In this document: positions 1-8,499 of the stretch, piece by piece | How positions within the stretch are numbered: position 1 is the first letter of the stretch | Layout of the letters: each line of letters starts with the position of its first letter | Source: DASZBX01 sp035943635 | GTDB taxonomy: Bacteria; Actinomycetota; Actinomycetes; Streptomycetales; Catenulisporaceae | Reading direction: 5' to 3' | Length of the DNA: 64,000 nucleotides | Assembly: GCA_035943635.1 (NCBI GenBank) | Contig: DASZBX010000050.1 | Span: 25,563-89,562 of the forward strand | Made by a program: the position numbers and the translations under genes | Notes under the pieces: model-generated | Databases searched by the model: none | The model's input: only the letters and a program-made list of their open reading frames with translations | Told to the model about the DNA's origin: nothing

Positions 1-285
1 CAGAGCCCGGGTGATCTGGACCAGCCATCGGGGCATGGACTTCTCGCTGCCCTGGACGACGAAGCCGATCAATATACTGATCATGAAGGTGATGACCGCG
101 CAGAACCCGCAGTAGATGACGATCGCCGCCGTGACGTAGTGCCACGCGCCGGTCAGGTGTTCCGTGTAGTGGTTCAGGGTCCAGGCCGCGCCGGCGAGGG
201 CGGCCGATGCCGTTAACGGCTTCCATGCTTCCGAAAATCCGGACTTGCCGGGATGAGGCTGCGCGGCCTCGGGGAATTCGGTCAT
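1..285 (-). CDS. small membrane protein, 3' end outside window
   Basis: A minus-strand reading frame starts with ATG at 285 and runs off the left edge after about 95 codons. It begins MTEFPEAAQPHP and has at least two hydrophobic segments. Its ATG overlaps the TGA of the upstream gene by four bases (282-285), so the two are probably co-translated. The visible part aligns by eye with the upstream protein: both have an aromatic segment after the first helix and then an MPRWL or IPRWL motif followed by a hydrophobic/basic stretch. The two therefore look like tandem paralogues. I do not recognise the family. Confidence 0.6.
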   Translation of the reverse strand, partial: MTEFPEAAQPHPGKSGFSEAWKPLTASAALAGAAWTLNHYTEHLTGAWHYVTAAIVIYCGFCAVITFMISILIGFVVQGSEKSMPRWLVQITRAL

Positions 286-833
286 TTCTGGCTCTGGAAC
301 ATGGCGAATACTCCGACCGCGAGGATGAACAGGTACGTGGTGTACTGAGCCCACTTCGCGCGGACCGGACCCAATTTCGGGAAGCGGTCCCAGGCGATGA
401 GCAGGACACCGCCGGTGAACGTGAGGGCCATTGTCAGAATGTCGAATGTGTTGGGATGCTGCGCCTCGTCGAGGAACTTCAGGATCACACCGGTCGCGAC
501 AAGGCCGGCGAACCCCGCGCGGGTGGTGAGGTGCAGCCATCTCGGGATCGTCGGGCCGTGGAACTTGGCGCCGACCATGGCGATGAGGGCGAGCACCACG
601 GCGATGATCGTGAAGTAGAGCGTGCCGAGGCCGAGGATCGCGACGGGGATGAAGCGCCAGTCGCCGAGCGAGGAGACGGTGAACCGCTCGACGGCCCAGG
701 TCGCGGTCCCGAGGATCACCGGGAGGATCAGGCTGCTGCCGAACCCGGGCATGCCGTGGACAATTTCGGCATCGTCGACGCTGGTGAGCGAAGGTTCTGG
801 ACCCCGCTGCGGAACGAACTCCCCTTGTTCCAT
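282..833 (-). CDS. four-helix membrane protein, family unknown
   Basis: 183 residues. After a roughly 30-residue polar N-terminus come four hydrophobic segments at about residues 34-50, 62-88, 107-120 and 134-150, with a further one near the C-terminus (YTTYLFILAVGVFAMF). No catalytic motif is visible. It is the upstream partner of the truncated gene at the window edge and is similar to it, which suggests a duplicated pair that may form a heteromeric membrane complex (inference). The ATG at 833 is used because the N-terminal residues are polar and the first helix would otherwise be lost. Function unknown. Confidence 0.6.
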   Translation of the reverse strand: MEQGEFVPQRGPEPSLTSVDDAEIVHGMPGFGSSLILPVILGTATWAVERFTVSSLGDWRFIPVAILGLGTLYFTIIAVVLALIAMVGAKFHGPTIPRWLHLTTRAGFAGLVATGVILKFLDEAQHPNTFDILTMALTFTGGVLLIAWDRFPKLGPVRAKWAQYTTYLFILAVGVFAMFQSQK

Positions 834-902
834 GGGCGAATCGTACAGCGTGAGCGGGCGATTGAGCAGGGAGTACAGGAAGTCCGGCGCAACTGAGGAA
901 TG

Positions 903-1487
903 CTAGGAAGCCAACGAATCAATCCACTGCTCCAGGCGGTGGATCTGGGTGGACATGAGTTCGGGATCGCGGAAAGCGTTGGTGAGTAAGGAGATCCCCT
1001 GGTAGGAGGCGACCAGGCTGATCGCCAGGTCGTGGGGTTCGGGCAGGCCCATGGTGGCGAATTGCTGCTCGACCCAGGCGACCAGAAGCCGCAGCACGTC
1101 GGCGGCGGCCGCGTCCAGGCCGTCTGTGCGTTTGTCGAGTTCCGCGGTCAGGGTGCCGAAGGGGCAGCCCAGGCGGGCGGCGAGGTCGCGCTGGTCGGCC
1201 CAGCCGCGCAGTAGCGCCTTGAGGCGGTCCGGTGGGGCGGCGTGGTCGCGGTCCAGGGCGTCGGTCAGGTGGCGCAGGCTTTGCGCGTGCGCGTCGATCG
1301 CCGCTTGGACCAGTTGGTCCTTGGTCTTGAAGTAGTAGTAGACGTTGCCCACGGGGACGTCGGCGGCGTGCGCGATGTCCGCGAGGGTGGTTCGTTCGAC
1401 GCCCTGCTCGTGCAGGACCCGCGCGGCGGCGTTGACCAGGCGGTCTCGTTTGCCGGGGCGTGGGGTGGCGGTGGGTGAGTTAGTCAT
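903..1487 (-). CDS. TetR/AcrR family transcriptional repressor
   Basis: 194 residues from the ATG at 1487 (MTNSPT); an upstream ATG at 1508 is possible but less likely. Residues about 12-60 form the TetR DNA-binding domain, with the typical sequence around TTLADIAHAADVPVGNVYYYF. The C-terminal helical domain would bind a ligand. It is divergent from the NAD(P)-binding reductase gene at 1583, and a perfect-arm palindrome lies between them, so it most likely represses that gene and perhaps itself. Ligand unknown. The HTH assignment is direct; the target is inferred from arrangement. Confidence 0.88.
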   Translation of the reverse strand: MTNSPTATPRPGKRDRLVNAAARVLHEQGVERTTLADIAHAADVPVGNVYYYFKTKDQLVQAAIDAHAQSLRHLTDALDRDHAAPPDRLKALLRGWADQRDLAARLGCPFGTLTAELDKRTDGLDAAAADVLRLLVAWVEQQFATMGLPEPHDLAISLVASYQGISLLTNAFRDPELMSTQIHRLEQWIDSLAS

Positions 1488-1545
1488 CTCGCTAAAAAGT
1501 ATAGACAAGCATGATCGGGGCTGGCTATGCTCGGCGCGTTGAGTG

Positions 1546-1565
1546 TTAGTTAGTCAACTAACTAA
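1546..1565. promoter_or_regulatory. palindromic operator, probably for the adjacent TetR
   Basis: Arms TTAGTTAG and CTAACTAA are perfectly complementary around a TCAA centre. The site lies between the TetR start (1487) and the reductase start (1583), 18 bases before the latter, in a locally AT-rich stretch where a repressor would block the promoter or early transcript. A related half-site, GTTAGTC, overlaps the TetR start near 1478-1486. Confidence 0.7.
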
Positions 1566-1582
1566 AAATATGGGAGATAGTC

Positions 1583-2425
1583 ATGATCGTGGTCACCGGA
1601 GCGACCGGGAACGTCGGGCAAGTCGTGGTGCGGGCCCTCGCTGCGAAGGGCGAGCAGGTGACGGCAGTCGCCCGTCGGCGCCCGGCTGCGGCGTTGCCGG
1701 ACGGGGTGCGGTTCTACGCGGCGGATTTGGCCGAGCCGGAGATGCTGAGAGCGGTGGTTGAGGGGGCTGAGGCGCTGTTTCTGCTCGTCGCGGGGGACGA
1801 TCCCCGTGGGCTGCTCGACGCGGCGAAGGCGGGTGGGGTGCGCCGCGTCGTCCTGCTGTCCTCGATAGGGGCCGGTACTCGGCCGGAGGCCTACGGGCAT
1901 GCGCGGTCGTTCGAGGACGCGGTGCGCGAATCGGGGTTGGAGTGGACGATTCTGCGCGCGGGCGGGTTCGCGTCGAATGCGTTGGCCTGGGCGGAGTCGA
2001 TCCGGGCGGAGCGTACGGCCGGCGCGCCGTTCGGCGACGTGGCGCTGCCGACCGTGGATCCGGCGGATGTCGGGGAGGCAGCTGCCGTGGTGCTGGGCGG
2101 TGGCGGCAGGAGTGAGGGTGCGCCGGGAAATGTCATACAAACATACAAGCTAACCGGCCCAACTCTCATGACGCCGCGCAATCAGGTTCGGGAGATCGCG
2201 CAGGTCTTGGGCGAGGACGTGCGGTTCGTGGAGCTGTCCCGCGCCGACGCCAGGGCGCGGATGCTCCAATTCATGCCGGAAGCCGTGGTCGATGGGACTC
2301 TGGGGATCCTCGGGGAGCCGACAGCCGAAGAGCAGCAGGTGAGCGGCGATCTCGAACGCATCCTCGGCCGACCGGCGAATACGTTCGCTGACTGGGCCGC
2401 CCGGAACGCGGCGGCGTTCCGCTGA
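1583..2425 (+). CDS. NmrA-like NAD(P)-binding oxidoreductase
   Basis: 280 residues, an atypical short-chain dehydrogenase. The Rossmann motif VTGATGNVGQ begins at residue 4. The VLLSSIGA strand and the WTILRAGGFASN segment are typical of the NmrA/quinone-oxidoreductase (QOR2-like) branch, which binds NAD(P)H and often lacks the classical Tyr-x3-Lys pair. Full length for the family. A GGGAG ribosome site lies at 1571-1575. Divergent from the TetR gene with an operator between them, so probably inducible by whatever the TetR senses, perhaps quinone or electrophile stress (inference). Confidence 0.82.
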   Translation: MIVVTGATGNVGQVVVRALAAKGEQVTAVARRRPAAALPDGVRFYAADLAEPEMLRAVVEGAEALFLLVAGDDPRGLLDAAKAGGVRRVVLLSSIGAGTRPEAYGHARSFEDAVRESGLEWTILRAGGFASNALAWAESIRAERTAGAPFGDVALPTVDPADVGEAAAVVLGGGGRSEGAPGNVIQTYKLTGPTLMTPRNQVREIAQVLGEDVRFVELSRADARARMLQFMPEAVVDGTLGILGEPTAEEQQVSGDLERILGRPANTFADWAARNAAAFR

Positions 2426-2554
2426 CCGACCGTCCGTACCCCGCAATTTCCGCGTGGCGATCAGCGACAGCCAGCATGATGTGACCCGCGTCACACGAAA
2501 ACTGCGGAAGACTACCTGGAGTCTCCACCGACTGGAACCAGGAGAGTTGTCCCC

Positions 2555-3544
2555 ATGGAAGACCGCACCACGGACAGCCTGCTCACGATCGGCCAATTGT
2601 CCCAGCTGACGGGCGTGCCCGTACGCACGATCCGGTTCTACTCGGACACCGAGGTCGACGGGGCCCCGCTGGTCCGGCCGTTCTCGCGCAGCCGGGCCGG
2701 CTACCGGCTCTACGACGTCGAGGCGGTGGCCCGGCTGGAGTTGATCCGGACGCTGCGCGACCTCGGCGTGGATCTGCCGACGGTCGCGCGGGTGCTGGCG
2801 CGCAAGGTCACCGTGGCCGAAGTCGCCCGGGCGCACGCCGAGGCCCTGGAGGCGACGGTCAAGGTGATCCGGCTGCGGCAGGCGGTGCTGCGCGTGGTGG
2901 CGGTCAGGGACTACGACTGGAAGGAAATAGAACTGATGAACCGGTTGGCGAAGCTGGACTCCGCGGAGCGCAAGCGGGTCCTGGACGGATACCTGGACGG
3001 GGTCTTCGGCGGGCTGGCGGGCGACGAGGGCCGCGACGGGCAGTTCGCGCAGATCATGCGCTCGGTGTTCCCGGAACTGCCCGAGGAGCCGAGTGCGGAG
3101 CAGGTGGAGGCGTGGGTCGAACTGGTCGCGTTGATCCAGGACGAGGACTTCGTCGCGGTGTCCCGGCGGATGGCCGAACACGGCGCGCAGAAGCGGGCGC
3201 GGTCGTCGGACGAGGAGTGGCAGCGGGACCAGGAGGCCTTCGCGGCGGTGCTCGGGCCGCAGGCCGAGGCGGCGTACCGGGCCGGCCTGGATCCGGTCTC
3301 GGAGCAGGGGCGGGCCCGGATGCTGGCGATCGCGGCCGAGTGGGCCGAGCGGGCCGGGAAGCCGGACTCGGCCCGGACCCGGGCGGACCTGCTGGCGAAC
3401 CTGGAGCTGATGACCGACCGGCGGGTCAACACCTTCTGGCGGCTGGTCGGGCGGATCGGGGACCGCCCGGAGCTGGAGTCGCAGAGCGCTCCGCTGTTCG
3501 AGTCGATGGAGTGGCTGATCAAGGCCCTGAGCGCGGTGGATTGA
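2555..3544 (+). CDS. MerR family transcriptional regulator
   Basis: 329 residues. An N-terminal winged helix (about 8-80; LTIGQLSQLTGVPVRTIRFY, then a wing ending in GYRLYDVEAV) is followed by a helix of about 60 residues, then about 200 residues of helical C-terminus. That tail is much longer than in metal-type MerR proteins and has no obvious metal-binding cysteines. It resembles the long actinobacterial MerR proteins whose C-terminus binds small molecules; the ligand cannot be read. ATG at 2555 is preceded by AGGAGAG at 2540-2546. Possible targets are its own promoter and the aldo/keto reductase gene downstream. Confidence 0.85.
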   Translation: MEDRTTDSLLTIGQLSQLTGVPVRTIRFYSDTEVDGAPLVRPFSRSRAGYRLYDVEAVARLELIRTLRDLGVDLPTVARVLARKVTVAEVARAHAEALEATVKVIRLRQAVLRVVAVRDYDWKEIELMNRLAKLDSAERKRVLDGYLDGVFGGLAGDEGRDGQFAQIMRSVFPELPEEPSAEQVEAWVELVALIQDEDFVAVSRRMAEHGAQKRARSSDEEWQRDQEAFAAVLGPQAEAAYRAGLDPVSEQGRARMLAIAAEWAERAGKPDSARTRADLLANLELMTDRRVNTFWRLVGRIGDRPELESQSAPLFESMEWLIKALSAVD

Positions 3545-3555
3545 GGCCCGCGGCC

Positions 3556-3589
3556 GGAGACGGGCGCGAGGGGTCCCGGGCCCGTCTCC
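3556..3589 (+). terminator. hairpin after the MerR gene
   Basis: Arms GGAGACGGGC (3556-3565) and GCCCGTCTCC (3580-3589) pair perfectly around a 14-base loop, 12 bases after the stop. No T-tract follows, which is usual in this type of genome. Confidence 0.5.
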
Positions 3590-3723
3590 CCGGCGTCCGG
3601 CGGCCTGGTCCTGGTGCGCCGGGCACTTGGTCCGTTCGGGCGACCATGGGACTATCCGCAGTCGCCGCTCGGTTGTAGGCACCGGAGATCTCCGAGCGGA
3701 AACGACGTGGAGGACATACGGCA

Positions 3724-4557
3724 GTGAACGCGATTCCAGACATTACGCTCAACAACGGAGTACGCATCCCGCAACTGGGCTTCGGCACCTACCAGATCAA
3801 GCCGGCCGACACGGTCGAGGCGACGGCGCTGGCGCTGGAGGCCGGGTACCGGCACATCGACACGGCGCAGATGTACCGCAACGAGAAGGAGGTCGGCCAG
3901 GCCGTCCGGGAGTCTGGCCTGGACCGCGCGGACGTGTTCGTCACGAGCAAGCTGAACAACGGCTACCATGCGTACGACGACGCCCTCAAGGCCTTCGACC
4001 GGTCCCTGGCGGACCTGCAGTTCGAGTACCTGGACCTGTTCCTGATCCACTGGCCGCTGCCCGCGGTCGGAGACTATGTCGAGACCTGGAAGGCGCTGGC
4101 CGAGATCTACCGGTCCGGCCGGGCCAAGGCGGTCGGCGTGTCGAACTTCAACGCCCCGCACCTGCAGCGCCTGCTCGACGAGACGGACCTGGTCCCGGCG
4201 GTCAACCAGATCGAGGTCAGCCCGTACCTGACCCAGGACCCGCTGCGGGCCTTCGGCACCGGGCACGGGATCGTGACCGAGGCCTGGTCGCCGATCGCGC
4301 AGGGCAAGGTGGTGCACGACAAGGTGATCAACGAGGTGGCCGAGCGGGTCGGGCGCACCGCCGCGCAGGTGACGCTGCGCTGGCACATCCAGCGCGGCGA
4401 CGTCGTCTTCCCGAAGTCGGTCCGGCGCGAGCGGATCGAGGAGAACCTCGCCCTGTTCGACTTCGAGCTGTCCGCGGCCGACATGGCCGTGCTGACCGGC
4501 CTCAACCAGGACGAACGCACCGGGCCGGACCCGGACACGTTCAACTACGTGCCCTGA
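3724..4557 (+). CDS. aldo/keto reductase, 2,5-diketogluconate reductase-like
   Basis: 277 residues from GTG at 3724. A (beta/alpha)8 NADPH-dependent carbonyl reductase with the family signatures in order: GYRHIDTAQMYRNE (Asp and Tyr of the catalytic tetrad), then FVTSKL (Lys), then LIHWP (His), then the AVGVSNF segment, and near the end the IPKS-like nucleotide motif read here as FPKSVRRERIEEN. All tetrad residues are present, so it should be active. Closest to the AKR5 group (2,5-diketo-D-gluconate/methylglyoxal reductases), but the substrate is not predictable. A GGAGG-like site lies at 3708-3712. Monocistronic. Confidence 0.92.
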   Translation: MNAIPDITLNNGVRIPQLGFGTYQIKPADTVEATALALEAGYRHIDTAQMYRNEKEVGQAVRESGLDRADVFVTSKLNNGYHAYDDALKAFDRSLADLQFEYLDLFLIHWPLPAVGDYVETWKALAEIYRSGRAKAVGVSNFNAPHLQRLLDETDLVPAVNQIEVSPYLTQDPLRAFGTGHGIVTEAWSPIAQGKVVHDKVINEVAERVGRTAAQVTLRWHIQRGDVVFPKSVRRERIEENLALFDFELSAADMAVLTGLNQDERTGPDPDTFNYVP

Positions 4558-4862
4558 CAGGCCTCGCCATCCGCGGGCTGTCGGCTCCGGCTGGTGATAT
4601 AACACGCCGTGCGCGCGGCGGCCGATATCGGGGCGAAAGGACGGCCCGGCCGGGCAGGTTACATGGTTTCGGTGATTCGCCGGGGCGGGCCCGGCGGATA
4701 GTTTGATCTCGCGCTTGGTTCGCGGGCCGGTGTCAGGGAGGGCACAGCCCGCGGATCGGCTGTCTGATGGGGGAGGAGCGTCTCGGATCAGACGAAGAGT
4801 GGGAGAGCAGATCAGGGCCTGTCGGCAGTCGTCGACAGGCCCTGATCTCGTCTAGCAGCCTC
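4558..4862. other. intergenic region with a bidirectional terminator
   Basis: Region between convergent genes. Nothing coding is convincing here. The only clear structure is the hairpin listed separately at 4811-4846. Confidence 0.5.
4811..4846. terminator. strong hairpin between aldo/keto reductase and usp genes
   Basis: Perfect 14-base arms ATCAGGGCCTGTCG (4811-4824) and CGACAGGCCCTGAT (4833-4846) with an 8-base loop. It lies 16 bases beyond the stop of the minus-strand universal stress gene. Confidence 0.8.
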
Positions 4863-5300
4863 TTAGGGCACGAGCAGCAGCGGGCACGGCGCGTGGTGCA
4901 CGATGCCGTCGCTGACGCTGCCGAGGAAGACCGTGGCGAGCGAGCCGTGCCGGCGGGTCCCGATGATCAGCAGGTCGGCGCCGGTCTGCTTGACCTCGGC
5001 CCGGATCTCGTCGGCGATGGAGTCGCGGGACAGCTCCACCGTGCTGCCGTCCGCGGTGACCCCGGCGCTGGTCAGGGCGTCGACGCTGGCCTGGACGAAG
5101 CCGGCGGCGTCGGCCTCGGTCTCGTCCTCCACGATCTGGCCGCCCACCCCGATGCCGCCGAGGACCTCGTAGCTCTGCACGTGCAGGACGTGCACCGGCG
5201 ATCCCGTGGCCAGCGCGAGCTCGCGCGCGTGGGCCAGCACATCCGTGCTCTCGGGGGTCGAGTCGACTGCGACCAGGATCTTCGCGTACATGGTAGCCAC
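4863..5300 (-). CDS. universal stress protein (UspA family)
   Basis: 145 residues, one Usp domain. It starts MYAKILVAVDSTPES shortly after an alternative first ATG, and carries the nucleotide-binding signature G-x2-G-x9-G-S near the C-terminus (within GTRRHGSLATVFLGSVS), so it is of the ATP-binding type. The central VVEDETEADAAGFVQAS stretch fits the Usp helix region. Usps are cytosolic and induced by starvation, hypoxia or stress. Followed by a strong hairpin. Regulation not readable. Confidence 0.92.
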   Translation of the reverse strand: MATMYAKILVAVDSTPESTDVLAHARELALATGSPVHVLHVQSYEVLGGIGVGGQIVEDETEADAAGFVQASVDALTSAGVTADGSTVELSRDSIADEIRAEVKQTGADLLIIGTRRHGSLATVFLGSVSDGIVHHAPCPLLLVP

Positions 5301-5503
5301 TCTTTTCTGTTTTCAGGTCGTTCTCTGTGCACTGTGTCGTGGTATTCGGTGCAACCGTTGTCGGAGCCGGTTTGATTCCGGTTCGGCGCGAAGTGTGAGG
5401 AGACACACAAGGGCGCTGACAAGACGCTACCGGGACGGGAAAACAGCAGGCGGCAGGCAGGCCACGGGCGGGTGCAGGCTCGGCGGGCGCTCTTGCGCAG
5501 GCC

Positions 5504-6511
5504 CTAGTGGTGGTGCCCGCCGCCTCCGCCGCTGTCGCCGGAGCTGGAACTCGAGCTGTGGTGGTGACTGGAGCCGCCGTCCGACGACGACGTCGACGAG
5601 TAGTGGTGGTGCGACTCCGCGGACGCCGCGGTCGCCGCAGAGACGGCGGCCTGGACGGAGGCGCTGACGGCCGCGGTGGTCGCGGCGTGCACGGCGGCGT
5701 GTACCGCGGCATCGCCCGCGGCCTGCGCGCCAGCGTGGACGGCTGCGGCCCCGGCGGCCTGGGCGGCAGCTTGGGCCGCGGCATGCCGGGCGGCGTCGGC
5801 GCCGGCCTGGTTCGGGGCCTGGTTGACCTGGTCCCATTGCTGCTGCTGCTGCCACAACAGGTTCGGGTCGGGGTACGGGTAGGGCGTCTGGTCCGGCCGG
5901 GGCAGGCGGGCCGCGGCGACGGCGGCCGCGGCGGCCCGGACGTTCGGGTCGGCCATGAACTTCAGCCGGTCCCGGGCGGCCTGGTTCTCGTTGCCGGGGA
6001 AGCAGATCTCGTCCAGTCCGGCCGCGTACACCATCCCGGCCAGCGCGGTCTCGGCCGCGTCGACCGGGCCGGGGCCCAGGACGGCCGCGTCCAGCCGGCG
6101 GCGGGCGTCCAGGAAGGCATTCTGGTCCGCCAGCACGTAGGCGGTGACCCTGACGAGCAGCAGCAGCCGGTAGGACACCGGCTTCAGCGCGCCGGCGGTG
6201 GCCAGGCGTTCGAAGTAGTACTTCGTGTGGCCGAGCTGCGCGGTGCCGACCCAGTCCTTGGCCAGCGGCGGGATCTTGTTCTGGGCCAGGCCGCCGAGCA
6301 GCCAGTCCAGGGCCTGGTCGCCGGTCGGTGCGGGGTTGCGCACCACGATCCGGTTCTGGACCACCTCCACCCGCCCGGCCTGGGCGAGGGTCACCAGTTC
6401 CGCTCCGCGCAGCCCGAACCGGACCCGTTGGGGCAGCGTGCCCGTCTCCGGCCCGATTTTCGGGCGCATTCCCACCGTGAGAAGGATCAGGTCCTCCGCC
6501 AGCGTCGTCAT
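5504..6511 (-). CDS. GPP34 (GOLPH3/VPS74-like) protein with Ala- and His/Ser-rich tail
   Basis: 335 residues from ATG at 6511 (MTTLAEDLILL). Residues 1-215 match the GPP34 fold: the opening TLAEDLILL, RFGLRGAELVTLAQAGRV, later ALAGMVYAAGLDE and a helical end. In eukaryotes this domain binds phosphatidylinositol-4-phosphate and glycosyltransferases; bacterial versions are common in actinobacteria and their role is unsettled. After a Gln-rich stretch (WQQQQQWDQVNQ) come about 75 residues that are over half alanine with regularly spaced histidines, and a final 35 residues of only Ser, His, Gly and a few Asp, Thr and Tyr. The tail is probably disordered and could bind metal. Single gene. Confidence 0.8.
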   Translation of the reverse strand: MTTLAEDLILLTVGMRPKIGPETGTLPQRVRFGLRGAELVTLAQAGRVEVVQNRIVVRNPAPTGDQALDWLLGGLAQNKIPPLAKDWVGTAQLGHTKYYFERLATAGALKPVSYRLLLLVRVTAYVLADQNAFLDARRRLDAAVLGPGPVDAAETALAGMVYAAGLDEICFPGNENQAARDRLKFMADPNVRAAAAAVAAARLPRPDQTPYPYPDPNLLWQQQQQWDQVNQAPNQAGADAARHAAAQAAAQAAGAAAVHAGAQAAGDAAVHAAVHAATTAAVSASVQAAVSAATAASAESHHHYSSTSSSDGGSSHHHSSSSSSGDSGGGGGHHH

Positions 6512-6645
6512 GGCACACACGGTACCTGTCCGGCCAGGTGGGCGCAGCCACCTGAGACGAGTGGATTTCGTGGCCTGAACTGCGGGACTACCGGAGACCG
6601 AGGCGGGCGGCGCGACCTCGGCCGGGGCGGGCGGCCGTCAAGGCT

Positions 6646-6984
6646 TTGTCAGTATTGCCGGCCGGCCGCCCGGCGCTCTACGGCGCCCGCTACACCGCCC
6701 GCCTGGTCGGCCGGGTCTCGCCCGCACCGGTCCGCTCGGCCCGGGTGGTCGGGCGGCACTGCGAGGCCGGGGACGTGCTCGTCGACGACGCCCGGCTGCC
6801 CGCGGACGTGCGGCCCGGAGACCTGGTCGCGGTCCCGGTCGCCGGGGCCTACCAGCTGTCGATGGCGTCGGGGTACAACCTGGTCGGGCGCCCGCCGCTG
6901 ATCGGCGTGCGCGACGGGACGCACCGGGTCCTGCAACGCCGTGAGACCCTGGACGACATCCTCCGGCGCGAAGCGGAGGGGTAG
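6646..6984 (+). pseudogene. C-terminal fragment of diaminopimelate decarboxylase
   Basis: The frame, open from 6556, reads GRPALYGARYTARLVGR, then GRHCEAGDVLVDDARLPADV, then GDLVAVPVAGAYQLSMAS with YN, RPPLIGVRDG and RRETLDDIL. This is the conserved end of LysA: the HCxxGD cysteine loop, the GAY and MASxYN segments and the closing RRET. Only about 105 of roughly 430 residues are present; the PLP-binding barrel, with its lysine, is missing and the frame closes at a stop at 6553. It cannot decarboxylate. Most likely a remnant of deletion or incomplete duplication; the functional lysA would be elsewhere. Expression unknown. Confidence 0.7.
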
Positions 6985-7116
6985 GCCCCCCGAACAAGGT
7001 GGGCTTAACACTACTGCGCGCCCGCCCCGGATTCGGGACCATGAGGGGACGGCCGCAAGAGCCGTATGGGCAGCGGCCGGTTCACATCGCCGGCGGCGAC
7101 GCAAAGGGGGCAGGCC

Positions 7117-8499
7117 GTGTCGAACACCAGGTGGTTGCAGCGGGCGGGTCGGCGGGCCGGGCGGGACGCCGGCCGCGGGGCGCTGGTCGGGCTGGTCTCG
7201 CTGGGCGCCGGGATCCCGCTGTTCGTCTTCTCGGTCTTCTCCCTGGCGAGCATCGCCCAGGGGTTCGGCCTGCTGCTCGCCCCGATCGCGCTGATGCGGG
7301 TGCGGTCGCTGGCCGGGCTGTTCCGGCGCTGGTCCTGGGATTGGTCCGGGGTGCAGATCGAGAGCCCCTACCGGCCCCGGCCGGGCAACACGCAGGGCAA
7401 TCCGTTCGGCTGGTTCTGGTACTTCCGCTGGGTGATCACGGACCCGGCGACCTGGCGGGACCTGTTGTGGATGGTGGTGAACATCCCGGTCGGGGTGGTT
7501 CTCGGGGTGCTGCCCGCGGCGATGCTGATCGACGGCGTGCTCGCCCTCGCCCAGAGCCCGATCCACGTCTTCTTCGGCGCCAGGGGCGCGAACGCCAGCA
7601 CCGGGGCCGCACTGGTCGGTGCCCTGCTGCTCTACCTCGGCCTGACCCGCAGCAGGCTGCCGCTGCACTGGCACGCCCTGTTCAGCCGGTCCCTGCTCGC
7701 GCCGTCCGCACGGGAACTGGAGCAGCGGGTGGGTCGGCTGACCGAGTCCCGGGCCGAAGTGGTCGACGCCTCCGCGGCCGAGTTGCGCCGGATCGAGCGC
7801 GACCTGCACGACGGCGCCCAGGCCCGGCTGGCCTCGCTCGGCATGAGCATCGGCCTGGCCGAGCAGCTGATGCGCACCGACCCGGACCAGGCGCTCGCCC
7901 TGATGGCCGAGGCCCGGGCGCACAGCGGCCAGGCCCTGATCGAGCTGCGCGCCCTGGTCCGCGGGATCCATCCGCCGGTGCTGGCCGAACGCGGCCTGGA
8001 CGGCGCGGTCCGGGCGCTCGCGCTGACCATCCCGCTGCCGGTGGACGTGCAGGTCGACCTGCCCGGGCGGCCCTCGGCGCCGGTGGAGTCGGCGGTCTAC
8101 TTCGTGGTCGCCGAGCTTCTGGCCAACGTGCTCAAGCACAGCGGGGCCGAGCGGGCCTGGGTGGAGCTGCGGTACGCCCGCGGAGCCCTGATCGCCGTGG
8201 TCGGCGACGACGGGATCGGCGGCGCGGCGTACGGGCCGGGCGGCAGCTGGGTGGCGGCGGGCGCGGGGGCCGCGGTGGCCGACGCGGTCGGGGACGGGCG
8301 CGGGGCCGGGCCGGAGGGTGCGATACTGGACGGCGCCGGACCCGCGGCCGCGTCCGCCGGACCGGCCGGGGGCGGGCTGCGCGGGATCGAACGGCGCCTG
8401 GCCGCCTTCGACGGGATCCTCGCCGTGACAAGCCCGTCCGGCGGCCCGACCTTGGTGACGATGGAGCTGCCGTGCGTGTTGTCATCGGCGAGGACCTGA
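7117..8499 (+). CDS. NarL-type sensor histidine kinase
   Basis: 460 residues from GTG at 7117, chosen because AAAGGGGG lies directly upstream (7103-7110). Membrane segments lie near residues 25-60, 130-160 and 170-190, with a short aromatic loop between. The HisKA_3 dimerisation/phosphoacceptor box IERDLHDGAQARL puts the histidine near residue 231. The HATPase_c domain has the N-box AELLANVLKHS, a GDDGIGG motif, then a 60-residue Gly/Ala insertion before the second glycine loop GGGLRGIERRL. The insertion lengthens the ATP lid and is unusual but should be tolerated. It overlaps the response regulator by 28 bases, so the pair is translationally coupled. Confidence 0.9.
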   Translation: MSNTRWLQRAGRRAGRDAGRGALVGLVSLGAGIPLFVFSVFSLASIAQGFGLLLAPIALMRVRSLAGLFRRWSWDWSGVQIESPYRPRPGNTQGNPFGWFWYFRWVITDPATWRDLLWMVVNIPVGVVLGVLPAAMLIDGVLALAQSPIHVFFGARGANASTGAALVGALLLYLGLTRSRLPLHWHALFSRSLLAPSARELEQRVGRLTESRAEVVDASAAELRRIERDLHDGAQARLASLGMSIGLAEQLMRTDPDQALALMAEARAHSGQALIELRALVRGIHPPVLAERGLDGAVRALALTIPLPVDVQVDLPGRPSAPVESAVYFVVAELLANVLKHSGAERAWVELRYARGALIAVVGDDGIGGAAYGPGGSWVAAGAGAAVADAVGDGRGAGPEGAILDGAGPAAASAGPAGGGLRGIERRLAAFDGILAVTSPSGGPTLVTMELPCVLSSART

